NCBI RefSeq assembly: GCF_000152725.1
Contig: NZ_CH724131.1
Coordinates: 3,251,648-3,315,647, forward strand
Length of the DNA: 64,000 nucleotides
Source of the DNA: Pseudooceanicola batsensis HTCC2597
GTDB taxonomy: Bacteria; Pseudomonadota; Alphaproteobacteria; Rhodobacterales; Rhodobacteraceae
Direction of reading: 5' to 3'
Below are positions 26,539 through 35,550 of this stretch, in pieces. The notes under the pieces are model-generated. The model saw nothing but the letters and a program-made list of their open reading frames with translations. It had not been told where the DNA came from and made no database searches. Both the position numbers and the translations under genes were made by a program. Within the stretch, counting starts at the first letter, position 1. The number at the start of each line of letters is the position of its first letter.

Positions 26539-27477
26539 ATGACCGACGCGAGTTTCGAGACACAGACCACGCCCGGAGAGGCCCAGTTCGGCGATTACGT
26601 CGCGCTGCTCAAGCCGCGCGTCATGTCGCTGGTCGTCTTCACCGCGGCGGTCGGGCTGCTGGCCGCGCCGGGGGCGATCCACCCGTTCGTGGCCTTCTTC
26701 GCCGTGCTCTGCATCGCCATCGGCGGCGGGGCCTCGGGCGCGCTGAACATGTGGTACGACGCCGATATCGACCGCGTCATGAAGCGGACGTCGCGCCGGC
26801 CGATCCCCTCGGGCCGCGTCGCGCCCGAGGAGGCGCTGGCCGTCGGCCTGACCCTGTCGGGCTTTTCGGTCATCATGCTGGGCCTGGCGACCAACTGGGC
26901 CGCCGCCGCGCTGCTGGCCTTCACCATCTTCTTCTATGCCGTCGTCTACACCATGTGGCTCAAGCGCTGGACGCCGCAGAACATCGTCATCGGCGGCGCC
27001 GCGGGCGCTTTCCCTCCGATGATCGGCTGGGCCGCGGTCACGGGCGGCATCTCGCTCGAATCCGTGCTGATGTTCGGGCTGACCTTCCTCTGGACCCCGC
27101 CGCACTTCTGGGCGCTGGCGCTGTTCATGAAGTCCGATTACGAAGAGGCCGGCGTGCCCATGCTGACCGTCACGCACGGCCGCCGCGCCACGCGGAGGCA
27201 CATCTTCGCCTACACCTTCCCGCTGGCAGCGCTGGCGATCGGCACCGCCTTCACCTCGATCGGCGGGCCGCTCTACTTGGCCGTCGCCGTCCTGATGAAC
27301 GCGCTTTTCGTCAAGGGGGCCTGGGATATCCTGCGCCGTGACGAACCCCTGGCGGAGGCCGACGCCTACCGGGTCGAGAAACGCTACTTCACCTTCTCGC
27401 TGCTCTATCTCTTCCTGCATTTCGGCGCCCTCCTCGCCGAGGCGGCGCTGCGGCCCTGGGGCCTGGGGGGGTGGTGA
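26539..27477 (+). CDS. ctaB: Protoheme IX farnesyltransferase (heme O synthase)
   Basis: Inner-membrane UbiA-family prenyltransferase that adds farnesyl to heme b to give heme O for the oxidase (312 residues). The allylic-diphosphate site is [25 protein letters not shown], and the second conserved loop is [28 protein letters not shown]. About nine membrane helices. Start ATG at 26539 (MTDASFET) is preferred to 26515. Its TGA stop shares its A with the next start. Confidence 0.94.
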   Translation: MTDASFETQTTPGEAQFGDYVALLKPRVMSLVVFTAAVGLLAAPGAIHPFVAFFAVLCIAIGGGASGALNMWYDADIDRVMKRTSRRPIPSGRVAPEEALAVGLTLSGFSVIMLGLATNWAAAALLAFTIFFYAVVYTMWLKRWTPQNIVIGGAAGAFPPMIGWAAVTGGISLESVLMFGLTFLWTPPHFWALALFMKSDYEEAGVPMLTVTHGRRATRRHIFAYTFPLAALAIGTAFTSIGGPLYLAVAVLMNALFVKGAWDILRRDEPLAEADAYRVEKRYFTFSLLYLFLHFGALLAEAALRPWGLGGW

Positions 27478-27647
27478 TGTCGTTCCGCGAGCCCCATGAC
27501 CTGCACAAGCGGCGCTGGAGCCGGAACCTCGGTCTCGGGGTGGTGCTGGCGGTCTTCGTGTCGCTGGTCTTCGGCCTGACGATCGCGAAGGTGTCGCAGA
27601 GCCCGATCCAGCTGCCCGGCGCGGCCCAGACCGGCGAGGGGAACTGA
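27477..27647 (+). CDS. coxF: Small membrane protein CoxF
   Basis: A 56-residue single-span protein: [20 protein letters not shown], then [20 protein letters not shown], then [16 protein letters not shown]. It has a basic cytoplasmic N-terminus, one helix and a short periplasmic tail. It is locked between ctaB and ctaG by one-base TGATG overlaps at both ends, so it is translated with them. Position and form match the small CoxF protein of Rhodobacterales oxidase clusters; its exact assembly role is not established. Confidence 0.85.
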   Translation: MSFREPHDLHKRRWSRNLGLGVVLAVFVSLVFGLTIAKVSQSPIQLPGAAQTGEGN

Positions 27648-28222
27648 TGGCATTGACCGGACCGAAGAAGACCGTCCTGACCACCGTGGGCATCGTGGCC
27701 GTCATGGCCTCGCTCGGTTTCGCGTCGGTCCCGCTCTACGACCTGTTCTGCCGCGTCACGGGCTTCGGCGGCGTCACGCAGGAGGCCGATGCCGGCTCGG
27801 ACGTGATCCTCGACCGCACGATCAAGGTCCGGTTCGACGCCACGGTCGACAGCGGCATGCCCTGGACCTTCAAGCCGGTCGAGCGCGAGATGACCGTGCG
27901 CATCGGCGAGACCGGGCTGGCCTTCTACGAGGCGCACAACCCGACCGACCGCCCCGTCGCCGGCACGGCAAGCTACAACGTCTTCCCCTACGAGGCGGGC
28001 GGATATTTCACCAAGATCGACTGCTTCTGCTTTACCGAACAGGTCCTCCAGCCGGGGGAAACGGTGCAGATGCCGCTGACCTTCTACGTCGATCCCGAGA
28101 TGGTCGAGGACCGCGACGCGAAACACGTTCGAACGATCACGCTGGGCTATACTTTCTACGAGACGGAGCTTCCCGAACAGCAGGCGCAGCTTGCGACCGG
28201 GACCGGCGAAGATATAAACTGA
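27647..28222 (+). CDS. ctaG: Cytochrome c oxidase assembly protein CtaG (Cox11)
   Basis: Periplasmic copper chaperone that inserts CuB into subunit I (191 residues). One N-terminal membrane helix (about residues 10-32, then [12 protein letters not shown]), and an immunoglobulin-like domain carrying the copper-binding CFCF (C126 and C128) in [26 protein letters not shown] and TLGYTFYE are typical C-terminal motifs. Translation is coupled to coxF. Confidence 0.95.
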   Translation: MALTGPKKTVLTTVGIVAVMASLGFASVPLYDLFCRVTGFGGVTQEADAGSDVILDRTIKVRFDATVDSGMPWTFKPVEREMTVRIGETGLAFYEAHNPTDRPVAGTASYNVFPYEAGGYFTKIDCFCFTEQVLQPGETVQMPLTFYVDPEMVEDRDAKHVRTITLGYTFYETELPEQQAQLATGTGEDIN

Positions 28223-28253
28223 AGACCTCAGGCGAGGGAACGAGGGCACCAAG

Positions 28254-29054
28254 ATGGCGCATGAGAAAAACCACGACTACCACATCCTGACACCGTCGCT
28301 GTACCCCTTCATCGGGTCGGTCGGTGCCTTCATCATGCTCTTCGGGGCGGTGCAGTGGATGCACGGCAGCGGGCCCTGGCTCTTCCTGATCGGGCTGGTC
28401 GCCGTCCTCTACACCATGTTCGGCTGGTGGCTCGAAACGGTGAAGGAGAACAAGGCCGGGGACCACACGCCCGTGGTGATGATCGGCCTGCGCTACGGCT
28501 TCATCCTGTTCATCATGTCCGAGGTGATGTTCTTCTCGGCCTGGTTCTGGACCTTCTTCAAGCACGCCATGTACCCGATGGGCCCCGAAAGCCCCGGTGT
28601 CGACGGCCAGTGGCCGCCCGCGGGAATCGAGACCTTCGACCCCTGGCACCTGCCGCTGATCAACACGCTGATCCTGCTCTGCTCGGGCGCGGCGGCCACC
28701 TGGGCGCACCACGCGCTGGTGCACGAGGAAAACCGCCAGGACATGAAATGGGGCCTGATGCTCGCCATCGGGCTGGGGATCGTGTTCACCCTGTTCCAAG
28801 CCTATGAATACAGCCACGCCGCCTTCGGCTTCTCGGGCAACATCTACGGCGCGACCTTCTTCATGGCGACCGGGTTCCACGGTGCGCATGTGATCATCGG
28901 AACGATCTTCCTCTTCGTCTGCCTGCTGCGCGTCTATGCCGGCGACTTCACCGCCAAGAGCCATGTGGGCTTTGAGATGGCGGCATGGTACTGGCACTTC
29001 GTCGACGTGGTCTGGCTCTTCCTCTTCGCGGCCGTCTACATCTGGGGCGGCTGA
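28254..29054 (+). CDS. ctaE: Cytochrome c oxidase subunit III
   Basis: Seven-helix subunit III of aa3 oxidase (266 residues). Signatures: [22 protein letters not shown] at the N-terminus, [37 protein letters not shown], and the C-terminal [27 protein letters not shown]. It lies 31 bases after ctaG and closes the oxidase part of the operon, before two hairpins and surf1. Confidence 0.96.
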   Translation: MAHEKNHDYHILTPSLYPFIGSVGAFIMLFGAVQWMHGSGPWLFLIGLVAVLYTMFGWWLETVKENKAGDHTPVVMIGLRYGFILFIMSEVMFFSAWFWTFFKHAMYPMGPESPGVDGQWPPAGIETFDPWHLPLINTLILLCSGAAATWAHHALVHEENRQDMKWGLMLAIGLGIVFTLFQAYEYSHAAFGFSGNIYGATFFMATGFHGAHVIIGTIFLFVCLLRVYAGDFTAKSHVGFEMAAWYWHFVDVVWLFLFAAVYIWGG

Positions 29055-29059
29055 CACAT

Positions 29060-29120
29060 GGTGGGGTGAAACCCCACCCTACGCTTGATGGGAAGGCGCG
29101 GGGCATCGCTTCGCGCCTTC
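29060..29120. terminator. Two stem-loops after ctaE
   Basis: GGTGGGGT/ACCCCACC (29060-29067 and 29071-29078, loop GAA) is followed by GAAGGCGCG/CGCGCCTTC (29092-29100 and 29112-29120). Only GGCTTTG follows, so termination would be weak. They separate ctaE from surf1 by 86 bases and may reduce read-through. Confidence 0.45.
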
Positions 29121-29140
29121 GGCTTTGAAAAGGCAACGCC

Positions 29141-29827
29141 ATGTTCAAGAAACTGATCGGACCGCTGATCTTCGGCATCGGAGGCTGCGCGGTTCTGGTC
29201 TCGCTCGGCCTGTGGCAGGTCGAGCGTCTGCAGTGGAAGCAGGAGATGCTGGCCGGGATCGAGAGCCGCATCGCGGCCATGCCCGGCCCTCTGCCCACGG
29301 TCGCCGTCCCGGGCACGGACCAGTACCTGCCGGTCGAGGTGACGGGCCGCTTTGGCGAGACCGGGCTGCGCGTGCTGGCCAGCCGCAAGCATTCCGGCGC
29401 GGGTCACCGCCTGATCCAGCGTTTCGAGACCGGAGAGCGGTCGATCCTCGTCGACCGCGGTTTCCTGCCGCAGCCCGACGAGGCGCCGGAACTGCCCGCC
29501 GGAGAGGTCACGATCCGCGGCAACCTGCTCTGGCCGGACGAGACCGACGGCTTCACGCCGTCCCCCGATCTCGCCGGCGGGCTCTGGTTCGCGCGCGACG
29601 TGCCGGAAATGGCCTCGGCTCTGGGAACCGAGCCCGTGCTGGTCGTCATCCGCGACCCCGGTTTCGACGACGGCGCCGTCGATCCGATGCCGGTCTCGTC
29701 CGAGGGAATCCCCAACGACCACCGCGAATATGCCATCACCTGGTTCTCTTTGGCCGCGATCTGGCTGGCCATGACCGGCTATCTGTTTTATCGGACGCTG
29801 AGACCGCAGGGGGACGACACGACGTGA
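29141..29827 (+). CDS. SURF1-family oxidase biogenesis protein
   Basis: Inner-membrane factor for heme a insertion into cytochrome oxidase (228 residues), with one helix at each end (about 8-28 and 202-220). Family motifs: LGLWQVERLQWKQEMLAGIE, YLPVEVTGRF, ILVDRGFLP, and a C-terminal PNDHREYAITWFSLAAIWLAMTGYL. ATG at 29141 is preceded by AAAGGCAAC. It ends in GTGA shared with thrC. Confidence 0.92.
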   Translation: MFKKLIGPLIFGIGGCAVLVSLGLWQVERLQWKQEMLAGIESRIAAMPGPLPTVAVPGTDQYLPVEVTGRFGETGLRVLASRKHSGAGHRLIQRFETGERSILVDRGFLPQPDEAPELPAGEVTIRGNLLWPDETDGFTPSPDLAGGLWFARDVPEMASALGTEPVLVVIRDPGFDDGAVDPMPVSSEGIPNDHREYAITWFSLAAIWLAMTGYLFYRTLRPQGDDTT

Positions 29828-31212
29828 AGTACATCTCGACCAGGGGCCGCGCCCCCGAGCTGACCTTCGAAGAGGCGATGCTGACCGGGCTGGCACGCGA
29901 CGGCGGGCTCTACGTGCCGGCCGATATCCCCACGCTCTCCGGCGACGAGATCGCGGCACTTGCCAACCAGCCCTACGAGGAGGTCGCCTTTCGCATCATG
30001 CGGCCCTTCATCGGCGACACCTTTTCCGACGACGAATTCCGGGGCATCATCGCCCGCGCCTATGCCGGCTTCGAACATGCCTCCCGCGCGCCGCTGGTCC
30101 AGCTCGGCCCCGGTCACTTCCTGCTCGAACTGTTCCACGGGCCGACCCTGGCCTTCAAGGATTTCGCCATGCAGCTGATCGGTCAGCTGTTCGAGGCCTC
30201 GCTGACCCGCTCGGGCGACCGCGTGACCATCGTCGGCGCCACCTCGGGCGATACCGGATCGGCCGCGATCGAGGCGTTCCGGGGGCTCGACGCGGTGGAT
30301 GTCTTCATCCTGTTCCCCCATGGCCGGGTCAGCGAGGTGCAGCGCCGCCAGATGACCACCCCGGCCGAGACGAATGTCCACGCCCTCTCGGTCACCGGCC
30401 ATTTCGACGACTGCCAGGCGCGGGTGAAGGACATGTTCAACGATTTCGCCTTCCGCGACGAGGTCCGGCTGGCCGGCGTGAACTCGATCAACTGGGCGCG
30501 GGTGCTGGCGCAGGTCGTCTACTACTTCACCTCGGCCGTGGCGCTCGGCGCGCCGCACCGCAAGGTCGGTTTCACGGTTCCCACGGGCAATTTCGGCGAC
30601 ATCTTCGCCGGCTACATCGCCCGCCGCATGGGCCTGCCGATCGACCGGCTGGTGGTTGCGACGAACCAGAACGACATCCTGCACCGCTGCCTGACCACCG
30701 GCAGATACCTCCCCGAGGGGGTGATCCCCTCGATCAGCCCCTCGATGGACATCCAGGTCTCGTCGAACTTCGAACGCGTGCTCTTCGAGGCCTACGACCG
30801 CGACGGCGCGGCGGTGGCCCAGCTCATGGACGAGCTGAAGGCCGGCGGCTTCACCGTCTCGCAGGGCGCGCTGGAACGGCTGCAGGACCTGTTCCTGTCC
30901 GGCCGCGCCTCGGAAGAGGAGACGGGCGCCACGATCCGCCGCCTGCGCGAGACGGCCGGAGAGACGCTCTGCCCGCATTCCGCGGTCGGGGTGAAGGTGG
31001 CCGAGGAGCATCTGGACCCGGGCGTCCCGATGATCACCCTTGCGACGGCGCATCCGGCCAAGTTCCCCGATGCGGTCGAGGCCGCCACCGGGGCCCGGCC
31101 CGGCCTGCCGCCCCACATGGCCGATCTCTTCGACCGCGACGAAAGAGTCACGCGGGTCGAGAACGATCTTGCCGAAATCGAACACTTCATCCGGGAAAAC
31201 ATCGCGAATTGA
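29824..31212 (+). CDS. thrC: Threonine synthase
   Basis: PLP enzyme converting O-phosphohomoserine to threonine (462 residues). Begins with VKYISTRGRAPELTFEEAMLTGLARDGGLYVP, the family's N-terminus. The PLP lysine is in GPTLAFKDFAMQLIGQLFE (about residue 112), with TSGDTGSAAIEAFRG as the phosphate-binding loop. The start is a GTG at 29824, which overlaps the surf1 stop by 4 bases. The same frame is open upstream to 29125 but only as a shadow of surf1. Confidence 0.95.
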   Translation: MKYISTRGRAPELTFEEAMLTGLARDGGLYVPADIPTLSGDEIAALANQPYEEVAFRIMRPFIGDTFSDDEFRGIIARAYAGFEHASRAPLVQLGPGHFLLELFHGPTLAFKDFAMQLIGQLFEASLTRSGDRVTIVGATSGDTGSAAIEAFRGLDAVDVFILFPHGRVSEVQRRQMTTPAETNVHALSVTGHFDDCQARVKDMFNDFAFRDEVRLAGVNSINWARVLAQVVYYFTSAVALGAPHRKVGFTVPTGNFGDIFAGYIARRMGLPIDRLVVATNQNDILHRCLTTGRYLPEGVIPSISPSMDIQVSSNFERVLFEAYDRDGAAVAQLMDELKAGGFTVSQGALERLQDLFLSGRASEEETGATIRRLRETAGETLCPHSAVGVKVAEEHLDPGVPMITLATAHPAKFPDAVEAATGARPGLPPHMADLFDRDERVTRVENDLAEIEHFIRENIAN

Positions 31213-32471
31213 CACCTGAGCTTCACACGCTTCCCAACGGTTTCCGCATCGTGACCGAGCGGATGCCCGGCCTGAAATCCGCCTCGATCGGGATCTGGGT
31301 CGCCGCCGGCGGCCGCGACGAACGGCCCGAGCAGAACGGGCTCGCGCATTTTCTGGAACACATGGCCTTCAAGGGCACGGCGACGCGCAGCCCCGTCCAG
31401 ATCGCCGAGGCGATCGAGGACGTGGGCGGCTACATGAACGCCTATACCTCGCGCGAGGTGACGGCCTATTACGCGCGGGTGCTCGGTGCCGACGTGCCGC
31501 TGGCGCTGGAGGTGCTCGCGGACATACTGCGGAACTCGACCCTCGACGAGGACGAGATAGAGGTCGAGCGCGGGGTCATCCTGTCGGAAATCGGACAGGC
31601 CCTCGACACGCCCGACGACATTATCTTCGACTGGTTGCAGGAAAAGGCCTATCCCGAGCAGCCGCTCGGCCGGACGATCCTGGGGCCCGAGGAACGCATC
31701 CGGGCATTTCAGCGCGACGATCTCGCCCGCTTCGTGCGCGAGAACTACGGCCCCGGTCAGATGATCCTTTCGGCGGCGGGCGATGTCGATCACGCGGCGG
31801 TCGTCGCGGCGGCGGAACGGCTCTTCGGCGACATGACCCCGGTCGACCAGACGCTTGCCAACGGCGCGACCTTCGTCGGTGGCGAGAGCCGGGTGGTCAA
31901 GACGCTGGAACAGGCGCATATCGCGCTCGGGTTCGAAAGCCCGGACTACAGGCATCCCGATGCCTACGTCGCCCAGGTCTACGCGGCGGCCATGGGCGGG
32001 GGCATGGCCTCGCGGCTGTTCCAGGAGATCCGCGAACGCCGCGGTCTCTGCTACACGATCTTCGCCCAGGCCGGCGCCTATACCGACACCGGGATGACCA
32101 CGGTCTATGCCGGCACATCGGACGACAAGGCCGGCGATCTCGCCCGGATCACCATCGACGAGATGAAACGTGCCGCCGACGACTTCAGCGAAGAGGAGAC
32201 CGCCCGCGCCCGGGCGCAGATGAAGGCGGGGCTGCTCATGGGGCTCGAGGGGCCCTCCTCGCGCGCCGAACGCATGGCGCGCATGGTCCAGATCTGGGGC
32301 CACGTGCCGCCGCTGGAGACAGTGGTGGAGCGTATCGAGGCGGTGACCCGCGACGATCTGCGCGCCTATGCCGGGCGCATGGCGACCGAGGCGCCGATGG
32401 CCCTTGCGGTCTACGGACCGGTGGACCGGGTGCCGGACCACGCCGGCCTGTCGCTCGCGCGCGCGGCCTGA
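31209..32471 (+). CDS. M16-family zinc peptidase (mitochondrial-processing-peptidase-like)
   Basis: 420-residue insulinase-family protease. The inverted zinc motif is H47-F-L-E50-H51 (NGLAHFLEHMAFKGT), with the downstream glutamate in DEIEVERGVILSEI. It starts GFRIVTERMPGLKSASIGIWVAAGGRDE as in alphaproteobacterial homologues of mitochondrial processing peptidase. The start codon is TTG at 31209, overlapping the thrC stop (TTGA). No matching second M16 subunit lies beside it. Confidence 0.92.
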   Translation: MTPELHTLPNGFRIVTERMPGLKSASIGIWVAAGGRDERPEQNGLAHFLEHMAFKGTATRSPVQIAEAIEDVGGYMNAYTSREVTAYYARVLGADVPLALEVLADILRNSTLDEDEIEVERGVILSEIGQALDTPDDIIFDWLQEKAYPEQPLGRTILGPEERIRAFQRDDLARFVRENYGPGQMILSAAGDVDHAAVVAAAERLFGDMTPVDQTLANGATFVGGESRVVKTLEQAHIALGFESPDYRHPDAYVAQVYAAAMGGGMASRLFQEIRERRGLCYTIFAQAGAYTDTGMTTVYAGTSDDKAGDLARITIDEMKRAADDFSEEETARARAQMKAGLLMGLEGPSSRAERMARMVQIWGHVPPLETVVERIEAVTRDDLRAYAGRMATEAPMALAVYGPVDRVPDHAGLSLARAA

Positions 32472-33055
32472 TGATCCTGAACCGGCGCAAGCTGAAGATC
32501 GAGACGGAGCGCATGACGCTGCGGCCGCCGGTTCACGGCGACCACCGTCCCTGGTCGGAGCTGCGCCGCGAGAGCGAACGCTATCTCAGGGCCTGGGAGC
32601 CGTCCTGGGCGCCCGACCACCTGTCGCGCCGGGCCTTCACCAACCGGGTCTACTGGGCGCAGCGGTCGATCGGCAACGGCTCGGCCGTGCCCCTTTTCCT
32701 GATCCGTCGCGAGGACGAGACGCTGCTGGGCGCGATCACCCTCGACAACATCCGCCGCGGCCCGGCCCAGGCAGGCACCATCGGCTACTGGACCGGCGAA
32801 CGGTTTGCCCGGCAGGGCTACATGCGCGAGGCGATCGACGCCGTGGTCCACCACGCCTTCCACCGCATGGACCTGAGCCGGATCGAGGCCGCCTGCCTGC
32901 CCGAGAACACGCCCTCGCGCGCGCTGCTGGAGACATGCGGCTTCAAGTACGAGGGGGTGGCGCAGAGCTATCTCCAGATCGACGGGCGGTGGCGGACGCA
33001 TGTCCTCTATGCCGCCCTGCGGATGGACCGGCGCGGGCGCACCGACGCCGGGTGA
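32471..33055 (+). CDS. GNAT acetyltransferase, RimJ/RimL-like
   Basis: 194-residue acetyltransferase of the RimJ type (LKIETERMTLRPPVHGDHRPWSELRRESERYLRAWEPSW). The acetyl-CoA site is GTIGYWTGERFARQGYMREAIDAVVHHAF, then LSRIEAACLPENTPSRALLETCGFKYEG. It probably acetylates the N-terminus of a ribosomal protein, but the target is unknown. ATG at 32471 shares its A with the M16 gene stop, closing a chain of four coupled genes. Confidence 0.88.
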   Translation: MILNRRKLKIETERMTLRPPVHGDHRPWSELRRESERYLRAWEPSWAPDHLSRRAFTNRVYWAQRSIGNGSAVPLFLIRREDETLLGAITLDNIRRGPAQAGTIGYWTGERFARQGYMREAIDAVVHHAFHRMDLSRIEAACLPENTPSRALLETCGFKYEGVAQSYLQIDGRWRTHVLYAALRMDRRGRTDAG

Positions 33056-33092
33056 CCCGGTTGCGCGCCTGCGGCGCACGCGAATCTTGCGC

Positions 33093-33153
33093 CCATTCCG
33101 GGGGAATGGTCGCGGGGCCTCCGGCGGGGATATTGACCGGCAAGAAGAAGTTG
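33093..33153. repeat. Intergenic palindromic element, family B (diverged copy)
   Basis: CCATTCC/GGAATGG hairpin (33093-33099 and 33103-33109), then CTCCGGCGGGGATATT and GACCGGCAAGAAGAAG. It shares the GGGATATT...GACC...AAGAAG layout with the elements at 40304 and 60687. It fills much of the 201-base gap before the next gene. Confidence 0.5.
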
Positions 33154-33256
33154 ATGCCCGCTGAAGAGGCAAAGGGCGGTCGCGGGGGCGGCTGACGGAT
33201 TTGTGAGCGCGGTCCGGGCGCGGGGCCATGCTAGGCTGCACCGCGAGGAGATCGCG

Positions 33257-34096
33257 ATGCGCAACTTGATCCTGGGAATGGGGCTGGGACTGGGCCTGGG
33301 ACTGGGGCTGCCGGCGGCGCCCGCCTATTCGCAGGCCCGGATGAGCCATTGCATCGCCATCGCGGATGCCGCGCCGGGGGTGGAGTATCTTCACAAGGCC
33401 GGCTTCCGGGACGCGGTGCCGGATTTCTCGGTCCGGATCTCCTATGTCACCCATTCCTCCTATCTCATCCAGACCGCCGGCGGGCTGTCGGCGGTTACAG
33501 ATTACGCCGGTTTTCTCGGCAGTGCGGATTTCATCCCCGATATCGTCACGATGAACCATGCGCATACCAGCCATTTCACCGGCGCGCCGGACCCGGCCAT
33601 CCCCCATGTGCTGCGTGGCTGGTCCGGGACCTATGGCGAGCCGGCGGACCACCATCTCGATCTCGGAGAGATGCTGATCCGCAACGTCGCGACCGACATC
33701 CGGTCGATGGGCGGGGTCGAGGAGAACGGCAATTCGATCTTCATCTTCGAGGTCGAGGGACTCTGCATCGGCCATCTGGGTCATCTGCATCACGAGCCGA
33801 ACGAGGACCAGTATGCCGCCATCGGGCGGCTCGACGTGGTGATGGTGCCGGTGGACGGCGGCATGACCCTGGACACTGCCTCGATGGTGCGGGTGGTGGA
33901 GCGGCTGAAATCCTCGGTCGTGCTGCCGATGCACTGGTTCTCGGGCGCCTCGCTGCAATGGTTCCTCGAGGGGGTCGAGGACGCGTTCGACATCGATATC
34001 CGCCGCGAGAGCGAGATCACCCTGTCGCTGCGCGACCTGCCGGAGCGGAGGACCGTGATCGTGCTGCAGCCCGCCTGGCTGCGTGACGCGGAATAG
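33257..34096 (+). CDS. Exported metallo-beta-lactamase-fold hydrolase
   Basis: 279-residue protein with a signal peptide made of alternating Gly and Leu, cleaved near AYSQA. The MBL fold is seen as ISYVTHSSYLIQTAGGLSAVTDY, MNHAHTSHF (metal ligands), IFEVEGLCIGHLGHLHH, and VVMVPVDGGMTLD, with PMHW near the end. This resembles the UlaG/YycJ-like branch, but no substrate is evident. ATG at 33257 is fixed by GAGGAG 6 bases upstream. Confidence 0.85.
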   Translation: MRNLILGMGLGLGLGLGLPAAPAYSQARMSHCIAIADAAPGVEYLHKAGFRDAVPDFSVRISYVTHSSYLIQTAGGLSAVTDYAGFLGSADFIPDIVTMNHAHTSHFTGAPDPAIPHVLRGWSGTYGEPADHHLDLGEMLIRNVATDIRSMGGVEENGNSIFIFEVEGLCIGHLGHLHHEPNEDQYAAIGRLDVVMVPVDGGMTLDTASMVRVVERLKSSVVLPMHWFSGASLQWFLEGVEDAFDIDIRRESEITLSLRDLPERRTVIVLQPAWLRDAE

Positions 34097-34134
34097 GCTG
34101 GGCGATGGCGCGCCGGGGTGCTAGCACTCCGCGC

Positions 34135-35550
34135 ATGACACTGAATCCCGCAGACGACACGCTGGCCGCGCGGTTGCGCGACCGGCTGGACCGCCGGGCC
34201 TTTCGCGACCTGGCCCCCCGCTATCTCGAAGAGCCGCGGGGCACCTGGGTGGGCCGGGCCGGGCTGGTCGTGGCGCCGAGCGACGTCGAGGAGGTCTCGG
34301 CCGTGATGGCGGCGGCCCATGCCGCGCGGGTGCCGGTCGTGCCCTATGGCGGCGGCACCGGACTTGTCGGCGGGCAGGTCGTGCCGGAGGGGCCCGCGCC
34401 CCTGATCCTGTCGCTGGAGCGGATGACCGCGATCCGCAAGGTCGACCCGGTCGAGAATGTCGCCGTGGTCGAGGCGGGCGCCGTGCTGGAGGATGTCCAC
34501 CGGGCGGCAGAGGCCGCGGGGCGGCTCTTTCCCCTCTCGCTCGCGGCCAAGGGTTCGGCCCGGATCGGAGGCAACCTGGCGACCAATGCCGGGGGGGTGA
34601 ACGTGCTGCGCTATGGCAATGCGCGCGATCTCTGCCTGGGGCTCGAGGCGGTGCTGCCGGACGGGCGCATCTGGAACGGGCTGACGCGGCTGCGCAAGGA
34701 CAACACCGGTTACGACCTGCGCAACCTGCTGGTCGGCTCGGAAGGGACGCTGGCGGTCATCACGGCCGCCGCGCTCAAGCTCTTTGCGCGTCCGGCGGGG
34801 CAGGGGACGGCCCTTGCGGTCGTGCCGGACCCGCGCGCCGCGCTCGACCTGCTGGCTCTGGCGCGCGACCATGTGAGCGAGGCGATCTCGGCCTTCGAGC
34901 TGATGGGCGGCGAGGGGCTGCGCTTTCTCGAGGAGACGCAGCCGGAGATCCGGCGCCCCTTCGATCCCGCGCCCGACTGGATGGTGCTGATCGACCTCGG
35001 GCTGCCGGCCGGGATCGATCCGGACACGGTGTTCGAGACGATCTTTGCCGAGGCGCTCGAACGGGGGCTGGTGAGCGATGCCCTGATCGCCCAGTCCGCG
35101 GCTCAGGCGGACGCCTTCTGGGAGGTTCGCGAGAGAGTGCCCGAGGCCAACCGCCTGATCGGATCGGTCTCGAGCCACGACATCAGCCTGCCGCTCTCGA
35201 ACCTGCCCGAGTTCATCGACCGGGCCTCGGAGACTGTCGCCGGGATGGGACCTTTCCGGATCAACTGTTTCGGCCATCTGGGCGATGGGAACCTGCACTA
35301 CAACGTTTTTCCGCCCAAGGGGGCACCTGCCGCCGACTGGCGCGGGCAGGCAGGCGAGGTCAAGCGCGCGGTGCATGACCTCGTGCACGAGCTCGAGGGG
35401 TCGGTCAGTGCCGAACACGGCATCGGACGCCTCAAGACCGAGGACCTCGAACGCTACGGCGATCCGGTCAAGCTCGAGATGATGCGCGCGATCAAGGCGG
35501 CGCTCGATCCTCAGGGCATCATGAACCCGGGCGCGGTGCTGCGCGGCTAG
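34135..35550 (+). CDS. FAD-linked oxidase (GlcD / D-2-hydroxyacid dehydrogenase family)
   Basis: 471-residue flavoprotein of the VAO fold. FAD-binding: VPVVPYGGGTGLVGGQV and LSLAAKGSARIGGNLATNAGGVNVLRYG; C-terminal oxidase domain with NCFGHLGDGNLHYNVFPP and SVSAEHGIGRLK. Best read as a D-2-hydroxyglutarate or D-lactate/glycolate-type dehydrogenase. No GlcE or GlcF partner gene is present, which favours the single-subunit hydroxyglutarate type. ATG at 34135 (MTLNPADD) looks more natural than 34105. The TAG stop interlocks with the opposite gene. Confidence 0.85.
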   Translation: MTLNPADDTLAARLRDRLDRRAFRDLAPRYLEEPRGTWVGRAGLVVAPSDVEEVSAVMAAAHAARVPVVPYGGGTGLVGGQVVPEGPAPLILSLERMTAIRKVDPVENVAVVEAGAVLEDVHRAAEAAGRLFPLSLAAKGSARIGGNLATNAGGVNVLRYGNARDLCLGLEAVLPDGRIWNGLTRLRKDNTGYDLRNLLVGSEGTLAVITAAALKLFARPAGQGTALAVVPDPRAALDLLALARDHVSEAISAFELMGGEGLRFLEETQPEIRRPFDPAPDWMVLIDLGLPAGIDPDTVFETIFAEALERGLVSDALIAQSAAQADAFWEVRERVPEANRLIGSVSSHDISLPLSNLPEFIDRASETVAGMGPFRINCFGHLGDGNLHYNVFPPKGAPAADWRGQAGEVKRAVHDLVHELEGSVSAEHGIGRLKTEDLERYGDPVKLEMMRAIKAALDPQGIMNPGAVLRG

